Source: Akanthomyces muscarius (taxonomy: Eukaryota > Ascomycota > Sordariomycetes > Hypocreales > Cordycipitaceae). Taken from it: a DNA stretch of 64,000 nucleotides. Every line of letters begins with the position of its first letter. The stretch's first letter is position 1. The stretch covers positions 3,534,001 to 3,598,000 of the forward strand of contig NC_079242.1 of NCBI RefSeq assembly GCF_028009165.1, read 5' to 3'. Made by a program: the position numbers and the translations under genes. Below are positions 44,569-57,873 of the stretch, piece by piece. The notes beneath the pieces were generated by a model. That model did not search any database, was not told the DNA's origin, and worked only from the letters and a program-made list of their open reading frames with translations.

Positions 44569-47564
44569 ATGTCGAGCGCCGAAATCAACCAAGTGCTCGC
44601 CAACTCGCTGTCGCCTGGTATGTTGTGGCCCCCCCTCCATGTGCGAAACGCAGGCTCCCAGGACGGCCGCCATCACGCCCCCGACCGCCCCCTGCGCGCG
44701 CTCCAAACGATCATTTTCTAACTCGACTCCCTCTCGATAGATGCGACACTGCGAAGTGCGGCCGAGCAGCAGCTCACTCAAGCTGCCGAGAGCAACTTTG
44801 TAAGTAACGGCCCTCCAGCTACCCCTCAACGACGCTCTGCACGCCCTGCACGCCTGTCTCTGCCCAGTCACATGCTCACCGCTCTCGACAGCCTCTCTAC
44901 CTCGCGACCCTCGTCCAGGAACTCGCCAACGAACAGGCACAAGGCTCCATCCGAGCTGCCGCCGGTATCGCTCTCAAGAACGCCTTCACAACCAGAGATT
45001 TTGCCCGCCACCAGGAGCTCCAGGCCAAGTGGCTCCAGCAAACAGACGATGACACCAAGAACCGCGTCAAGGAGCTGACCCTCCAGACCCTCGCCTCCTC
45101 CAACGCGCAGGCTGGCAACGCTGCCGCCCAGGTCATTTCTTCCATCGCCGCCATCGAGCTGCCCCGAAACCAATGGGCCGAGCTTATGCCCGCTCTCGTC
45201 AAGAACATTAGCGAAGGTGCTGACCACCAAAAACAAGCATCCCTGACAACCATCGGTTACATTTGCGAGAGCCAAGATCAAGACCTCCGTCTCTCCCTCG
45301 GCCAGCACTCCAATGCCATCCTCACCGCCGTCGTGCAGGGTGCTCGCAAGGAGGAGACCAACCAAGAAGTCCGACTCGCCGCCATCACCGCCCTGAGCGA
45401 CTCCCTCGAATTCGTTCACAACAACTTCAAGCATGAAGGCGAGCGAAACTACATCATGCAGGTTGTCTGCGAGGCCACCCAGGCCTCCGACGCCCGCATC
45501 CAGCAGGGCGCCTTTGGCTGTCTCAACAGAATCATGGCCCTCTACTACGAGAACATGCGTTTCTACATGGAAAAGGCTCTCTTCGGTCTCACCATCCTCG
45601 GCATGAAGTCTGAGGATGAAGACGTCGCCAAGCTGGCTGTCGAATTCTGGAGCACCGTCTGCGAAGAGGAGATTTCCATCGAGGATGACAACGCCCAGGT
45701 CGAGAGCTCCGAGCAGGCCCGCCCCTTCTACAACTTTGCCCGTGTTGCCGCCCCCGAGGTCATCCCCGTTCTCCTGCAACTCCTGACCAAGCAAGACGAA
45801 GACGCCACCGACGACGAATACAACGTGTCCAGAGCCGCCTACCAGTGTCTGCAACTCTACTCTCAGGCCGTCGGTGCTACCATCATCGCCCCGGTTCTGC
45901 AGTTTGTCGAGACCAATCTCCGTGCTGAAGACTGGCACCACCGTGATGCTGCCGTTTCGGCCTTTGGTGCCATTATGGAGGGACCCGACGAGAAGGTCCT
46001 TGACCCCATCGTCAAGCAGGCCCTGCCTATCCTCATCTCAATGATGGAGGACCCGTCCCTCCAGGTCCGAGACTCCACCGCCTATGCTCTAGGCCGTGTT
46101 ACCGAAGCTTGTTCGGAGGCTATTGACCCCCAGAACCACCTTCCCACACTCATCGAGTCTCTGTTCAAGGGTCTCCTCAGCAACGCCAAGATGGCTCCCT
46201 CTTGCTGCTGGGCTCTCATGAACTTGGCCGAACGTTTCGCCGGCGACTTTGGTGTCTCTGCCAACCCCATTACTCCTCACTTCAACAACGCCGTCAGCTC
46301 GCTTCTCGACCTCACCGCCCGCCAAGATGCCGACACCGCCGTTCGCAGTGCCGCTTACGAAGTCCTCAACGTTTTTGTCCAGAACTCTGCCACTGAGAGC
46401 ATGCAATCCGTCGCTTCGCTCTCTGACGTCATCATTAAGCGCCTGGAGGAGACTGTTCCCCTGCAGCAGCAGGTCGTTAGTGTCGAAGACAAGATTACTC
46501 TGGAGGAAATGCAAAACAGTCTCTGCACTGTTCTGCAAGCCATTGTCGCCCGCTTGGAGAGAGAGATTGCTCCCCTCGGTGACCGCATCATGCAGGTTCT
46601 TCTTCAGATCCTCAGCACCGTCGGTGGCAAGTCGAGCGTCCCCGAGGCCGTCTTTGCTGTCATCAGCGCTCTCTCCACCGCCATCGAGGAGGACTTTGTC
46701 AAGTATATGGAGGCCTTTGCTCCCTTCCTTTACAACGCTCTTGGCAACCAAGAAGAGGCTAGTCTCTGCTCCATGGCTATTGGCCTGGTCAGCGACATTA
46801 CCCGATCCCTGGGCGAGCAGAGCCAACCGTTCTGCGACAACTTTATGAACTACCTTCTCAACAACCTGAGAGTATGTGAAACAATCCCATTACGTGACAT
46901 TGCCATTCTAACCAGTCTGTAGAGCCCAACTCTTGGCAACCAGTTCAAACCCGCTATTCTCCAGTGCTTTGGCGATATTGCTGCTGCCATTACGGGCCAC
47001 TTCGAGACCTATCTCTCCGTGGTTGCTCAGGTTCTCGAGCAGGCCGCCACCGTTACGGCTACTCCTGAGGGTCCCTACGAGATGTTCGACTATGTCATTT
47101 CGCTCCGTGAGGGTATCACAGATGCCTGGGGCGGCATCATTGGTGCCATGAAGTCCAGCAACAAGAGTACGCCAAAATCAAAAGCACAAAGCAAGCAACA
47201 TACTAACCGACTGCTTTTAGCCCAAGCCCTGCAGCAATATGTGCCCACCATCTTCCAGCTCCTCGGTGTGATTGCTAGTGACTCCACGAAGAGCGAAGGT
47301 CTGCTGCGCTCGTGCATGGGCGTCATTGGGTAAGTCGTCTGCCATATTTTCACTGGACACAGAACTAACATATATAGTGATCTTGCCGATGCCTACCCCA
47401 ATGGCGAGCTGGTCGACGCTTTCCGTCAGAACTGGGTAACCACTATGATCAAGGAAACCAAGAGCAACCGCGACTTCTCTCCTCGCACCATCGAGACTGC
47501 TCGCTGGGCTCGTGAGCAAGTCAAGCGCCAGCTTGCCGGTGGTCAGAATGCCATGTCCTCTTAG
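44569..47564 (+). CDS. KAP95: Importin subunit beta-1 (karyopherin Kap95)
   Basis: This carries importin-alpha-bound cargo through the nuclear pore and is released by Ran-GTP. Exons: 44569-44617, 44741-44799, 44892-46871, 46923-47166, 47221-47329 and 47378-47564; 875 residues, close to the 861 of the yeast protein. The protein is a continuous HEAT-repeat solenoid. The N-terminus (LATLVQELANEQ, AAGIALKN) forms the Ran-binding importin-beta domain, and the acidic loop near EEEISIEDDN lies between helices as in the family. The third exon holds most of the protein. All splice junctions restore well-conserved segments. The RCC1 protein in this window generates the Ran-GTP that regulates it. Confidence 0.96.
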
Positions 47565-48712
47565 GTTGCCACCACAATCTACTCTCCGAGGTTGAAACAC
47601 CACGGCGAATCCCCTCCCTTCCCCACTTCACATCACTGCATAGCCCACGATCGCCAACGCCTTTCACGTGTATATAGACCCCCTTGACACAACATTTACC
47701 TTGAAGCAATACCCCCCTTGTCACGACGCATCACCAATACCTTATCTCATTACATATCACGTCATTAGAATTTCTATTCTTTTTTCTCCCCAAAATACAA
47801 CCCAATTTTTCCCCATTTTCCCCTGACCCCCATTTACTTTTATATGTTTTTTTTTAAGTGCAGCAGTCCCGCATTATCGAAGGAATAGAGATGGTTCATG
47901 TATGTCTGCCCCGCGAGCTTTTGACTCGGGCCAGTCAATTTCAAAAAGTCATGTAGAGAAGGATATCACAAAAGAGTTTTTTTTTCAAGGGAGTACTGGC
48001 GGCTGGACAATTTGTGTTTTTCTCCCCATTCCTTTTTTGTCCATTTTAATTCTGGTTGTTCACAAAGAGGCTCTTTTCTGTTTCCAGGCATCTTTTCTCA
48101 AAGTTTTCAATGTTTTCCCCCCCCCCCCCTTTATTTATTGTTTATTGATGGTGATGGTTCCGGGATTGGAACAGCAAGTCCTGGAAAGCCGAAGGAGGAA
48201 CGATGGATACGATATACTCTGTTCTTTTGCAACTTGTCTTGTTTCATGGCTGGGGTTGCTCCCATGAGGTATGAATTTGAGGACTTAAGAAACAAGAAAA
48301 CAAGAACAGCAGCAGATATCTAGACTAGAGAATCAAGTGATCTCATTGTCGCCACTTAATTCTGACCTATGAACCCACAGCCGGGGAGCGGCATGCTGTG
48401 AACGCTGTAGGCAGGCCTAATTTCTCGTTGGGCACCTGGTGGTATGTCAGTCGGCGCGAGTACTCGCCTCTCACTTGGACGTTGCAAACTGCAGATTGGC
48501 AGCGGAATACAAGGCAATTTATTCAGGTAATTATACTGAACATGAGCATGTCTATAATTATGTACGCCGCAGCTCGGAATAGCAATGCCATATACACCGT
48601 AAAGGGGCAATCCAACGCCCCGACTCCAGGCAATTGTCTATCTATACCTAACAAAAGTAGAAAAGGGAGGAAAGGAGCGGCGAATATCGTATTCATATTC
48701 AGCTGTATCGTC
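47565..48712. other. Convergent 3' spacer
   Basis: T- and C-rich 3' flank of Kap95, with a run of C at about 48118-48128, facing the 3' end of the Zn2Cys6 gene. No gene seen. Confidence 0.5.
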
Positions 48713-51475
48713 CTACGAGCCAGTGTCCATGGTGAGGTCGTACGGCGAATACGTGTAGATGTTGGTCGGCTGCCACTGATCAAACGGCAAGCTCATGTGA
48801 GCATCGTGCTCGCCATCGAATTGGAAGAGCAGCTCATTCTCAAAGCCATCCATCAGCAGGGGCTGCTGTGAAGAGAGGTCAGCCACATTGGCGCCCAATG
48901 GCATCAAGTTATTTTCCATGAACGGTCCTTGCTGCTGCGGGGTCAAGTTGGCAAAGCCTGGGACCAGCATGCCCACTCCGTCAGGCTGCTGCGGCCGGCG
49001 ACTCGGGTTGGTAGGAACAGGGGGTGATAGAACACCAGCACCGCCAAGTGGCCAACGCGATGCCAAGTCGGCCGCACTGAGCAATGGCTGACCCAATGTG
49101 CCGGGGATGTTGCTGACTGGACTGGCTACGGGTCGAAGTGTCGATGCCGGGTTATGCTGAGGCTGGTTGCCAAATTGAAGCGGGGCAGGTTGCACGTCTG
49201 CCCGCGGTTGCGGGGATTGGCTGGTCTGGTATTGGCTGAGATAGGAGCGATTTTGCGGCGGTTGGTGTTGCTGTAGTGGTGGTGAGTGCGGCTGGCTTAT
49301 CTGGTTGGTGTAGAGCTGATTGCCTGGTGCCTGTCCGTGAGTGCCAGGGCCTAGTGAGCTTTGAATCTGGTCATTGCGAAGAGCGCCCATCACCGCGGAG
49401 GGTGCGGAACCTGGCTGTGTGCCGGGCACAGGCAGTGCTCTATCGGGCATGGCCGCAACAGCAGCCACAGATTCGGCAGATTTGGAAATGGGGGGCGGCA
49501 GAGGATGGATAGCTCGTGGAATGGGGTCCTTCCCCTCATCCATACTTCCCTCGGTTGTTAATAGCGTAGCCTTGGGATTGTTGTGGAAATTTTCCAAGGA
49601 TTCCGCCCAGCGACTTGCCAGTGGCCAGACCTCTTTGCTCTCGTTGAGAATATTGATTGTTCTGTTCAGCATGGCGGGGCCCTTTTCCGCGATAGAGGCA
49701 TCAGGGCAGATTTCCGGGTATTTGCAAAGGTATGTAGAAAATAAGCCGCAGCTATAGACACAAAAGGTGGCGATCTGGGCACCAACGCTTTCGTCGGGTG
49801 TGCGGTCTGTAAATTGAGCCTCAATTTGTTGGTAGAGCCCATGAACATTGCGAAATAGGTCCAAAGACAGGGTCGAGAAAAAGGCTTGCTGTCGCGTCTC
49901 TTTACGCTGTATCAAATCGACGAGATAGGGGCGCCGAAGCACAATATTGCACAGTCTCGTCATCATTGTGACACATAGGTAAGCCAAGTCCTCTCCTACG
50001 CTTTTGTATCGTCGCAGCAGCTCGTGGCTAAATAAGTGGCTAGGCGGAAGAGAACGTTCCCACTCGCGCAGGGTTGTGGCCATTTTCGAGAACTGGCTGT
50101 CGGAGTCCCATGGCTTCAAACTGCGACTATCATATACAGCACGCCGTCCCACAGTTCCCCAGAGATTGTGTATCTGCATGAGAGTGGCAAAGAGAGAGCG
50201 ATTTCTGTCAGAAATGAGAGCAGGATTATCCTTGGCCGGTTGTGTTCCGGCTAGTGCAGCGCGAGAAGCTGGCAAGACACCATTGGCAAAGTCGTCTTCA
50301 TCGCATGGTAGGAGGGTGGTAATATCGAAAGCGGATAACGCTACAGGTGAAACTGGGCCGGAATGCAGATTGTCCTGGCTGTGCAGCATCCAAATGGTGC
50401 GACGGGCAGACTCGGCCACCATGATTGCTTCTGGAGTCGGGTTGTTAAGCTTGTACGTCTCCTCTCGATGCAGCATCATGAGAGTAGCCATGCGGATAGC
50501 GACACCCATGTTCATCTGTGTTGTGTTAGCATTTTGCGCCGAGCGAGGGTGGCCGTGAGGCATCTTACATAGCTATGATTTCTCAAACCACTTCCGTGCT
50601 GGGCAATGCTGAGCAAGTAAAATGCCTGGCACCGCTCTAAAGAAGGCTCAGCATAGACCTGCTCCTGTGCTATCGAAGAGGCACGGTCCATGAAGAACTC
50701 GGCGGCCCTGACGCCGGTGCCGTATCTGGTGCGTAAAGCCGGGGTCATTCGGGCGGAGACGCTCAGTATACTCAGCAAGAGAAATAAGTTGCACGATTTA
50801 TGGCTCATGCGGAGCTTTTCAGGGTACTGCCTCTTGGGAAGGAAGCCAAGCTGAAAGTAGTAGCGGGTAAAACGATTGACACCATCAATGAGCTCGTCTA
50901 GAGGCGGCAAGCCGTCCCACGAGTCAGCAGGAGGCTCTTCTGGGCGCTTTGCTCTGACGGCGGCACTCTTGGGCCGCTCAGCCCTCGTGCGAGGGTGGCG
51001 ATAGTCACGGTCAAGGTCAGGCTGTCCACGGGACGGGAACTCGCTGTAGTTGGTGGGGGTATATCAGCGGCCAATATTTCTCGTCGTGTATCATGACGGT
51101 GTACGCTAATGCGACTCACCACTCTCTGGCGGCTTCCGGGCCGGTTTCTCTGCATGATTTACAAGGCGGCTTCCCCCTGTCATGGACGCATTTTCTCCTC
51201 AGGCGTCGGCAGCTATACATATGTCGGGAGCGGTTAGCAAACAACGCAAAGAGTGCAGTGGTCTCGGCAATGGGCCTGGCCAGGTGGACTCACGCGCGGC
51301 AGGCGATGGCAGCTCTCCGCTTGATGGCCGGTTTTGCGGGCGCAGCAGGGGCTGCGGTGGATGTGGATGGACTGCCGGAGACATGGGCAGCTGGTGATGT
51401 GGACGCAATCGACGAGGCAGCCGTGGAACCAAAGGCCGAGCTGGCATACGAGACATTGGGGTTCGGATCCATCAC
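48713..51475 (-). CDS. Zn2Cys6 fungal-specific transcription factor
   Basis: A nuclear binuclear-zinc-cluster regulator. Exons: 51294-51475, 51120-51212, 50569-51043 and 48713-50515, about 850 residues. The cluster is assembled across two introns: ACRACRRLRRKC in exons 1-2, then PPCKSC, with the sixth cysteine (CEFPSRG) at the start of exon 3, fitting C-x2-C-x6-C-x8-C-x2-C-x(n)-C. The middle-homology domain follows (FLLLSILSVSA; the segment around MGVAIRMATLMMLHREE; ESARRTIWMLHSQD). The C-terminal third is Q/P/S/N-rich and likely an activation region. The pathway it controls cannot be read from the sequence. The closest neighbour is an aminotransferase gene about 1.7 kb away. Confidence 0.9.
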
Positions 51476-53136
51476 GGTGAGTGGCTCAGACGCCAGGCCG
51501 ATGTTTCAACGACCGCAGGGCCTCTCTTTGTCCCTCTGAAACAACGCGGTTAAAGATATGCGATTGCCGGATGATTAAGGCTAACTGTGGTCCCTTGGTG
51601 TTGTTTGCTGGTGGTTGGGAGGGGCGCCGAAATGTTGCCTGCCGGGGAGTGTAGAGTGTTGTCGAGTATCGCCGTTGGGAGGTCGGCAAGAGCGCCGCAG
51701 AGGGGCTGCTGGGGGCTGCCGGGGGCTGCCGGCGAATGAAATGGGGGGGTTCGCGCTGCTGAGGTAGGGCGCACCTTGGGGCCCTTGGGGGCTGTTTCCG
51801 GCGGCAGGCAACAGCTGGTCTTCAGCGGGATCCCGCCTGTCACAGATGGAGTGGCGGCTGAAGATCTACCCGATGGCGCGTGTCAAAGAAAATAGTGCAA
51901 AAAAAAAGAAACGGTTGTGCGGCACGGCATTCTTTGACGGCCGGCAGCTCTCCTCACTTCTTCCCAGCCGCAAATGAAACTCTTGATAAGTTTTGCAACC
52001 TTCCCGTGGTCCTGCATCGGGGGAAGCAGGGTTCTCGCAACAAAAGTCCATCACGTGATCTACACGGTGCCAATCCGCACTAGCCCACCGCAGATGGCAA
52101 ACAGCGAGACCCGGTTGCCGCACTTCGCTACCAAGAAAGACGCCGGTGTTTGCGAGCAATTACAAAAAGAGAGAAAAATAAGACAAAAAGGGCACATGGC
52201 CCAAATAAAGCAAATAAGGAGAATTAAGAGAGAATAGGGAGAATAAGACTAAATAAGAAGAAAAAAGGTAAAATAAATAATAAGCTACTACTTCTGCTAC
52301 TTTAAGCGGCGTCTTTTTTGTCACCCATTGCCCGGCTAATAAGCCGATCGGCTTTCAAAGCATCCAACGCGGTATCCCGCAACACTCCTTCGTCATCGGG
52401 ATCGCTTGTTGTTTAGGTCTCTCAAATTGTTTCATCATACCATCGAAACGGCTCGATCAACCCCGCTGCAGGCGCGTCAACTCTTCATTGCGTCCTTCGA
52501 GAATACAAATCCACACTGCCACCCACACGACTCCATGTGCGACTCCTACCCTACACTAGAATTTATCAGCATTCAACGCAATCGTGCGGAAACTATTTCA
52601 GACAAAACAATTCATACGCTGAACCCTAGCCAGCACTTGCGCCTGTCGGCGTCAAATATATGAAAACCACCAACACCGCAGCGTAGGCGGCTGTGCTAGC
52701 AAACATCTCATAGTCGGGCATCGCGGCCATTTTTTGAGTTAGATGAGGGAGGCCCCCCCGCCCATTCCTCATTTTCGACATCCATCGACCGCATAATTTC
52801 CGACCATTAAGTTTCGAAGTCTGTCTGGGGCTTTTAAATTAACAGTAGTCTGCCCTTAATATTCATTAAGTGCCATAGAAGAGACTGAAGTGCATTAATG
52901 TTGCGCCATAGAAATTCATTTCTCACGTCCTAAGGAGCCTAGCCATAAAAAATGATCCTCAAAGCTATAAAAGCTACTCAGCCACTCTGTCTAGCCTCAT
53001 TACTACACGTGCAGGGGGGTAGCAAAGACAGACGTCGGTGACTACGAGCTGCTATAAAAAGAAAGAAAAAGACAGAAGGAAAGTAAATAAAAATAGGATA
53101 AATAAGGAGAAGAAAGAGGAAATAGGAAGAATTAAA
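51476..53136. other. Spacer with an AT/purine-rich island
   Basis: The first 700 bases form the promoter of the Zn2Cys6 gene. From about 52150 to 53140 there is AT-rich sequence with AGAAATAAG-type purine runs at both ends (52160-52290 and 53050-53140). It may be a decayed, mutated repeat. No intact gene is present. Confidence 0.45.
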
Positions 53137-54699
53137 CTACTGCTTACTTTGCCGTGATGACACTCTTGATCCTGTACAGCTATAGTCAATGGCTGCCATA
53201 GAGGTAAGCCGCGCGGGAAAAACATACCTTTTTATTCCCTCTGTAACAATGGCAGGATCCTGCGTATACACCAGCCTGAACCAGCCCGGCTTGTTGGCGT
53301 GTTCCTCCCTGGGCTGCACAAACACCCCCGCCGCCAGGGCCTTTTTCGCAAACGCAAACTCGGCGTTCTCCTCGCCATCCAGATCCGCGGGTAAATGCCC
53401 CGAGAGGTCGATCCACAGGAAGAAGCCCGCGTTGGAGCCCGGCAGGAAGGGTACGCCCGCGGCGCGCAGCTGCTCCGTGGCGTGCGCATGCGCGGCCCTC
53501 GTCCGGGTGCGCATCGTGTCAATGTACGCGCGGCACCACGCGCGGTCCTCGAGCAGCGCGCAGGCCATGTTGAGCACGGGTCCCGACGGCGTGTGGAAGC
53601 GCATCAGGCTGTCCATGGCGCGCAGGATCGGCCGGCTCCGGCTGACGAGCGCGCCGAGCTTCATGCCGCCGGCGGCAAAGTCCTTGGCGAAGCCGTACTC
53701 GACGTGCAGCAGGTCAAGATCGATGAGACCCCGCGGGTCGATGGAGAGCATCGAGGTAAAGGGTGTGGCCTCGGGCTCGTCAGAGTCAAAGACGGAGCAG
53801 GCGTAGACTTCGTCGCTGATGAGATGGATCTGGTGGCGTTGGCACAGCTTCATGAGCTCCATCAATGTGTTGCGGTGGTAGCATTGACCTATGGAGAAAA
53901 TTGAGTAATCAGGACTTGTAAGCAAGCGAGTTTGAGCTCAGAACTTACCAAGAGGGTTGTTGGGATTGACGATGAGAATAGCGCGCACGTGGATGCCCGA
54001 CGCTGCGGCATCGGCAAGGGCCTCTTCGTACTTTTGGATAGCACTCACTTTCAGACACGTTTCAGCATCCGTGTCCGCGTACAAAATTTTGACCTGCTCG
54101 CGATTGGTAAAGTCTAGCTCGAAGCGTCCGTAGATGGGACGATTGAGCAGGATCGCGTCACCGGGGTCGGCCATGGCCCATGCCAGCATGTCATGCAGCG
54201 CAGTGCACGAGCTGGTCGAGCGAATGTGCTCTGGCTGGATGGGAAGGTACGGGTGCAGGTATTCTGTGAGATGTGCGGCCAGCGCTCTAGGAAAGCGATC
54301 TGTAGTGCCGTAGTTGAAGTCGTTGCTCTCAAACGTGACCTGGGTCGGCGTTAGCAATGCGCATCAGACGCATACACCGACTAGTGACATGACTTACATT
54401 GCGATTGACAAAGTCTTGTACGTCTTGAACAACCAATTTCTACATCCAGATGCTTAGTGTGTAGTTTGATTTTCGCCGAAACTTATCTGGTGAGGGGTTT
54501 CACGCACATTCTCGGCCAAGGCAAATGAGATGACGCCGTCGGGATTTGTATCCTTGTCATAGGTCTGTCTCGTGGCGAATCGCCAGGGAGCGCTCAGGAA
54601 CTCGGCGGTAGCCTGCGATCTCGCCGATGTTCGGGCGGCCATTTTAATGTCAAGATGGATAGAGGCGTCAGAAGGCAGTGAATAAGTTGAGTTGTCCAT
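53137..54699 (-). CDS. PLP-dependent aminotransferase, ACC-synthase-like
   Basis: A class I/II aminotransferase-fold enzyme. Exons: 54508-54699, 54398-54439, 53949-54339 and 53137-53888; about 458 residues. Landmarks: DFNYGTTDRFPRALAAHL, the ILIVNPNNPLG cofactor-ring segment, SDEVYA, and the Schiff-base lysine region YGFAKDFAAGGMKLG. These resemble the 1-aminocyclopropane-1-carboxylate-synthase-like group common in fungal secondary metabolism. The GFFLWIDL segment and a PGWFRL arginine segment follow near the C-terminus. The 3' end could carry a last small intron (GTATGT at about 53228), but both versions end at 53137. The natural substrate is unknown. Confidence 0.85.
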
Positions 54700-55594
54700 T
54701 GTAAAAAATGGTTGACCGTGAATTTGCTCGTAGATCGATGGACCCCGACAGCAGAAGTGGGGAGGAGGGCGTGCGAGGCTGTAAGACGGGAGAATCAATT
54801 GGACAGCTCGGCTTTTACCTACGTGAGCAGATAAGAGACAGATGATTCAGCTAGAAGAAAAAGAATCGAGAGTTTCACGTCATATCTTTCGGAACTGATG
54901 ATACACTGGGCCATGCACTTGCGACTTGATACGCCGCCGAGCTGCACCGAGACTGTGCACCGTGATGTCCCAACTTGACCCACCTCGAGTGCAGGCGATC
55001 GATTTTGTTTTCACGGTCATTTGTCAGTGGCGTTGGGTTACAATATAGTTATGCTGTATATAGGTAGTATTTATCTGTGTCTGCATTCTATACTCAGCCA
55101 GCGCGCGAGTGGCAGAATCTAGGTACGCCGGGGGCGCGCAGCTCTGACATAGGCGGCGCCGCGGATACGAGCACATTTTAATGTGAGAGAGATGTTGAAT
55201 CATACTTGACTAAGCGCATAAAAGAAGTAAATCAATAAACTATAATGAAGTATTTTCGTCATCGAAAATTGGCATTTATCGCCTGACTGAAACTTGTCGT
55301 CTTAGTTGTAAATTGCCCGGCGTTTGCCTACTGCGTGGCCAACGGAGCTGCCAGCTGGCAGTCACTCGACCAGCGTCGCCGTCAGCCGGCCGCTTTCAAG
55401 TTGCAAACGGCGCGTCTCAAACGCGTAATTGGCAGCCATTAACTTCTTTGTGCTTCTACCGTCGCAAAAGCTCATGATGTCTGCATCTTCAAACGCCGCA
55501 CCCGCCTCACATTCCGCCCCAGCCATGCGCTCCCACTAAGTGCCGTGGCATACAATACCTATCACTTCTTCTTTGTTTCCATCTTTACTTCAAA
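54700..55594. other. Divergent promoter spacer
   Basis: About 900 bases between the aminotransferase and Rec8 genes. No gene, RNA or repeat recognised. Confidence 0.45.
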
Positions 55595-57873
55595 ATGTTT
55601 TACAGTAATCAGAGTATGTACGCGCTTATAAATTCCGTGCTCTGCTCGCGGTGCTGACTGACACGGCGCAGTTTTGACCAGCACGCAATATGGCGTTTCC
55701 ACCATCTGGTGAGCATCCTCCAACGAGAACCTATCCTCTCGCGACTAACACGACGCTAGGCTCGTTGCCACCGTTGGCAAGTCCCACCAGAAACGCGTCA
55801 ACAAGAGGACTATCCAGGATGTCGACGTCCCCCGGGCCTGCGACCAGATTCTCGATCCGGGCGCCCCTCTGGCCTTGCGCCTCCAGGGCAATCTCTTATA
55901 CGGCGTCTCGCGAGTCTTTGCAGACCAATGCGGCTACCTCCTCTCCGACACTGAAAAGACGCAAAATGACATGATGACTTTTTTCCGCGCCATCAAGGCG
56001 AGCCACCTCGATCTGCCAGACACCAAGACCAAGTAAGTTCCGTGAACAGGCCCGATCAGCCACATTCACTGCTCACCTGCTAACCCCTTTCCCTTTCTTT
56101 ATCAGGCGCGTGAGCATTACTCTCCAGGACGATCCCAACTTTGACCCCATGAGCCAGCTCCCGCCGCTTGATCTCAGCATCATTGACGCCGACTGGCTCG
56201 CGATACCCAGCCAGGGCTCCGCCACCAAGTTCTCGCAAATGTCTCCTCTGCAGGCTTACACGAGCAGGCACGGCTCCGTGAACCGCCACACGTCCCACAT
56301 CAATCTTGAGCTCCCACCGTCTTCCCACTCGCCTGGAAGCTACAGGCTACCGTCCCATCTCGACCAGAGCAGCTCGCCCTATGCCAAGCTCGGTCACTAC
56401 GACGACGTGCCCGAGTTTGTCCCAACCAATGAGGACGAGTTCGACGCCATTGCAGGCATCGGCCTGAACTTTGACGGCGACGGCAATTTGATCGAAGCTG
56501 TGGTAGACGAGCCGGAGCTTCCGCCCTTCTTCGGTGACACGCCCTCCAACATCTCCATGCCCGCCTCGGGCGCACAGCAGCAGCTCCCGCCGATGGAGGA
56601 CGCCTTCATCGCAATGGGCGAGGAGCAGGTGCTCCCCGATGCGGAAGCGTTCCCAGCGCCGCCACTCGCCACGTCCAATAAGAACAAGCAGCCCGCGCTG
56701 TCCGACGAGGGCGATACAGTCACCACCACAGAAGTCGAGCAGGCAGCGGCGGCGCCGGCGAAACGCCGCAAGATCACCCGGCACGTTTTCATGGCCGACG
56801 AGGATCCGTTCCTGCCGCGCGGAGAACAGAAATACTGGATGGAGCACTACGTCGACATAATGGCCACTGCCACCAGGCTCCGGGACGGCACCGCGCCCGC
56901 CCAAGCCAAGAGAAATGCAATCGCATTTGTCCTGCACAACGGCGTCGCCAACGTGGGCCTCTCATCCCGAATGACCGGCGGCATCGTCCATCCTCTCGCC
57001 GCCCCATTCAGCGGCTGGAACGTCCTCTCGCAGCTGCAACCCGACGTCTTCGGCCAGCCCGAGCCTCAGACACCGCGTCGCTCGCGCCGCCGCAAGTCCG
57101 CCGAGGCCTTTGACGACGAGGCAGCTATGGAACAGGAGCAGCAGCGCAACGTTCGCCCCCGACACGACTTGGACGACCCTGCTGAAACTGGCCGCGGTCA
57201 GCATGCTGATGAGATGCCGCCGCCGCCGCAGCCGCCCATGCTACCCAGCCAAGACGACTCGTACTTTGAGATGGGCATGGACGCGCTCCCGGACATGGCC
57301 GACCACCACTCTTCCTCCGCCATGCCCTGGAGCCGTCAAGGCTCCGCGGCCCCCGGCTCCTCCGTCCGCGGCGGCGGCCCTCCCGGCAGCGCGCGCAAAG
57401 CCGCCGCTTCGAGCCCTCTGCTGCGCAAGAGGACCAACCTCATCGCGGGCCTCGATCGCCGCAGCGACCCCGTCGAGCCCCCGACGCCATCCCAGCTGGT
57501 GGCGCTCCACAACCTGTCGGCCCTCGACTCTTCTGCCGTGGACGTGGATCCCGTGCTCGACTTTGGCGACGCTGCCTATGCCGGCCTGGACGCGGCCAGC
57601 CAGGAATTTCTCGATTACGCCTCCAAGCGCGCCGTCGTTCACGGAGACGTTGTTGCAGGGACGGGAAGCGACCGTCGTCGCTGGATCGACTTTGAGTACA
57701 TTGCGAGCCCGCTCAAGCACGACGGCGCCACGGCGGCGCATGCCTTTTTGCACGTGCTGGCGCTGGCCACGCGCGGTGTCGTCTCGGTTCGTCAGGACAA
57801 CAATGAGCAGGGCACGCAGCCGTTTGGTGCCATTTACGTGGGTATCAATCTCTCCCGGGGCGGAGAAGAGTAA
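55595..57873 (+). CDS. REC8: Meiotic cohesin kleisin subunit Rec8
   Basis: The kleisin closes the Smc1-Smc3 ring and holds sister chromatids together in meiosis. Exons: 55595-55613, 55672-55708, 55760-56032 and 56106-57873; about 698 residues. The N-terminal kleisin domain begins MFYSNQILTSTQYGVSTIW and includes ALRLQGNLLYGVSRVFADQCGYLL, which favours Rec8 over mitotic Rad21. The tiny first exons are supported by this alignment. The C-terminal winged-helix region holds FLDYASKRA, WIDFEYI and AAHAFLHVLALATRGVVSV. The middle is disordered, acidic and rich in SP and RR, as expected for separase-cleaved kleisins. Confidence 0.9.
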
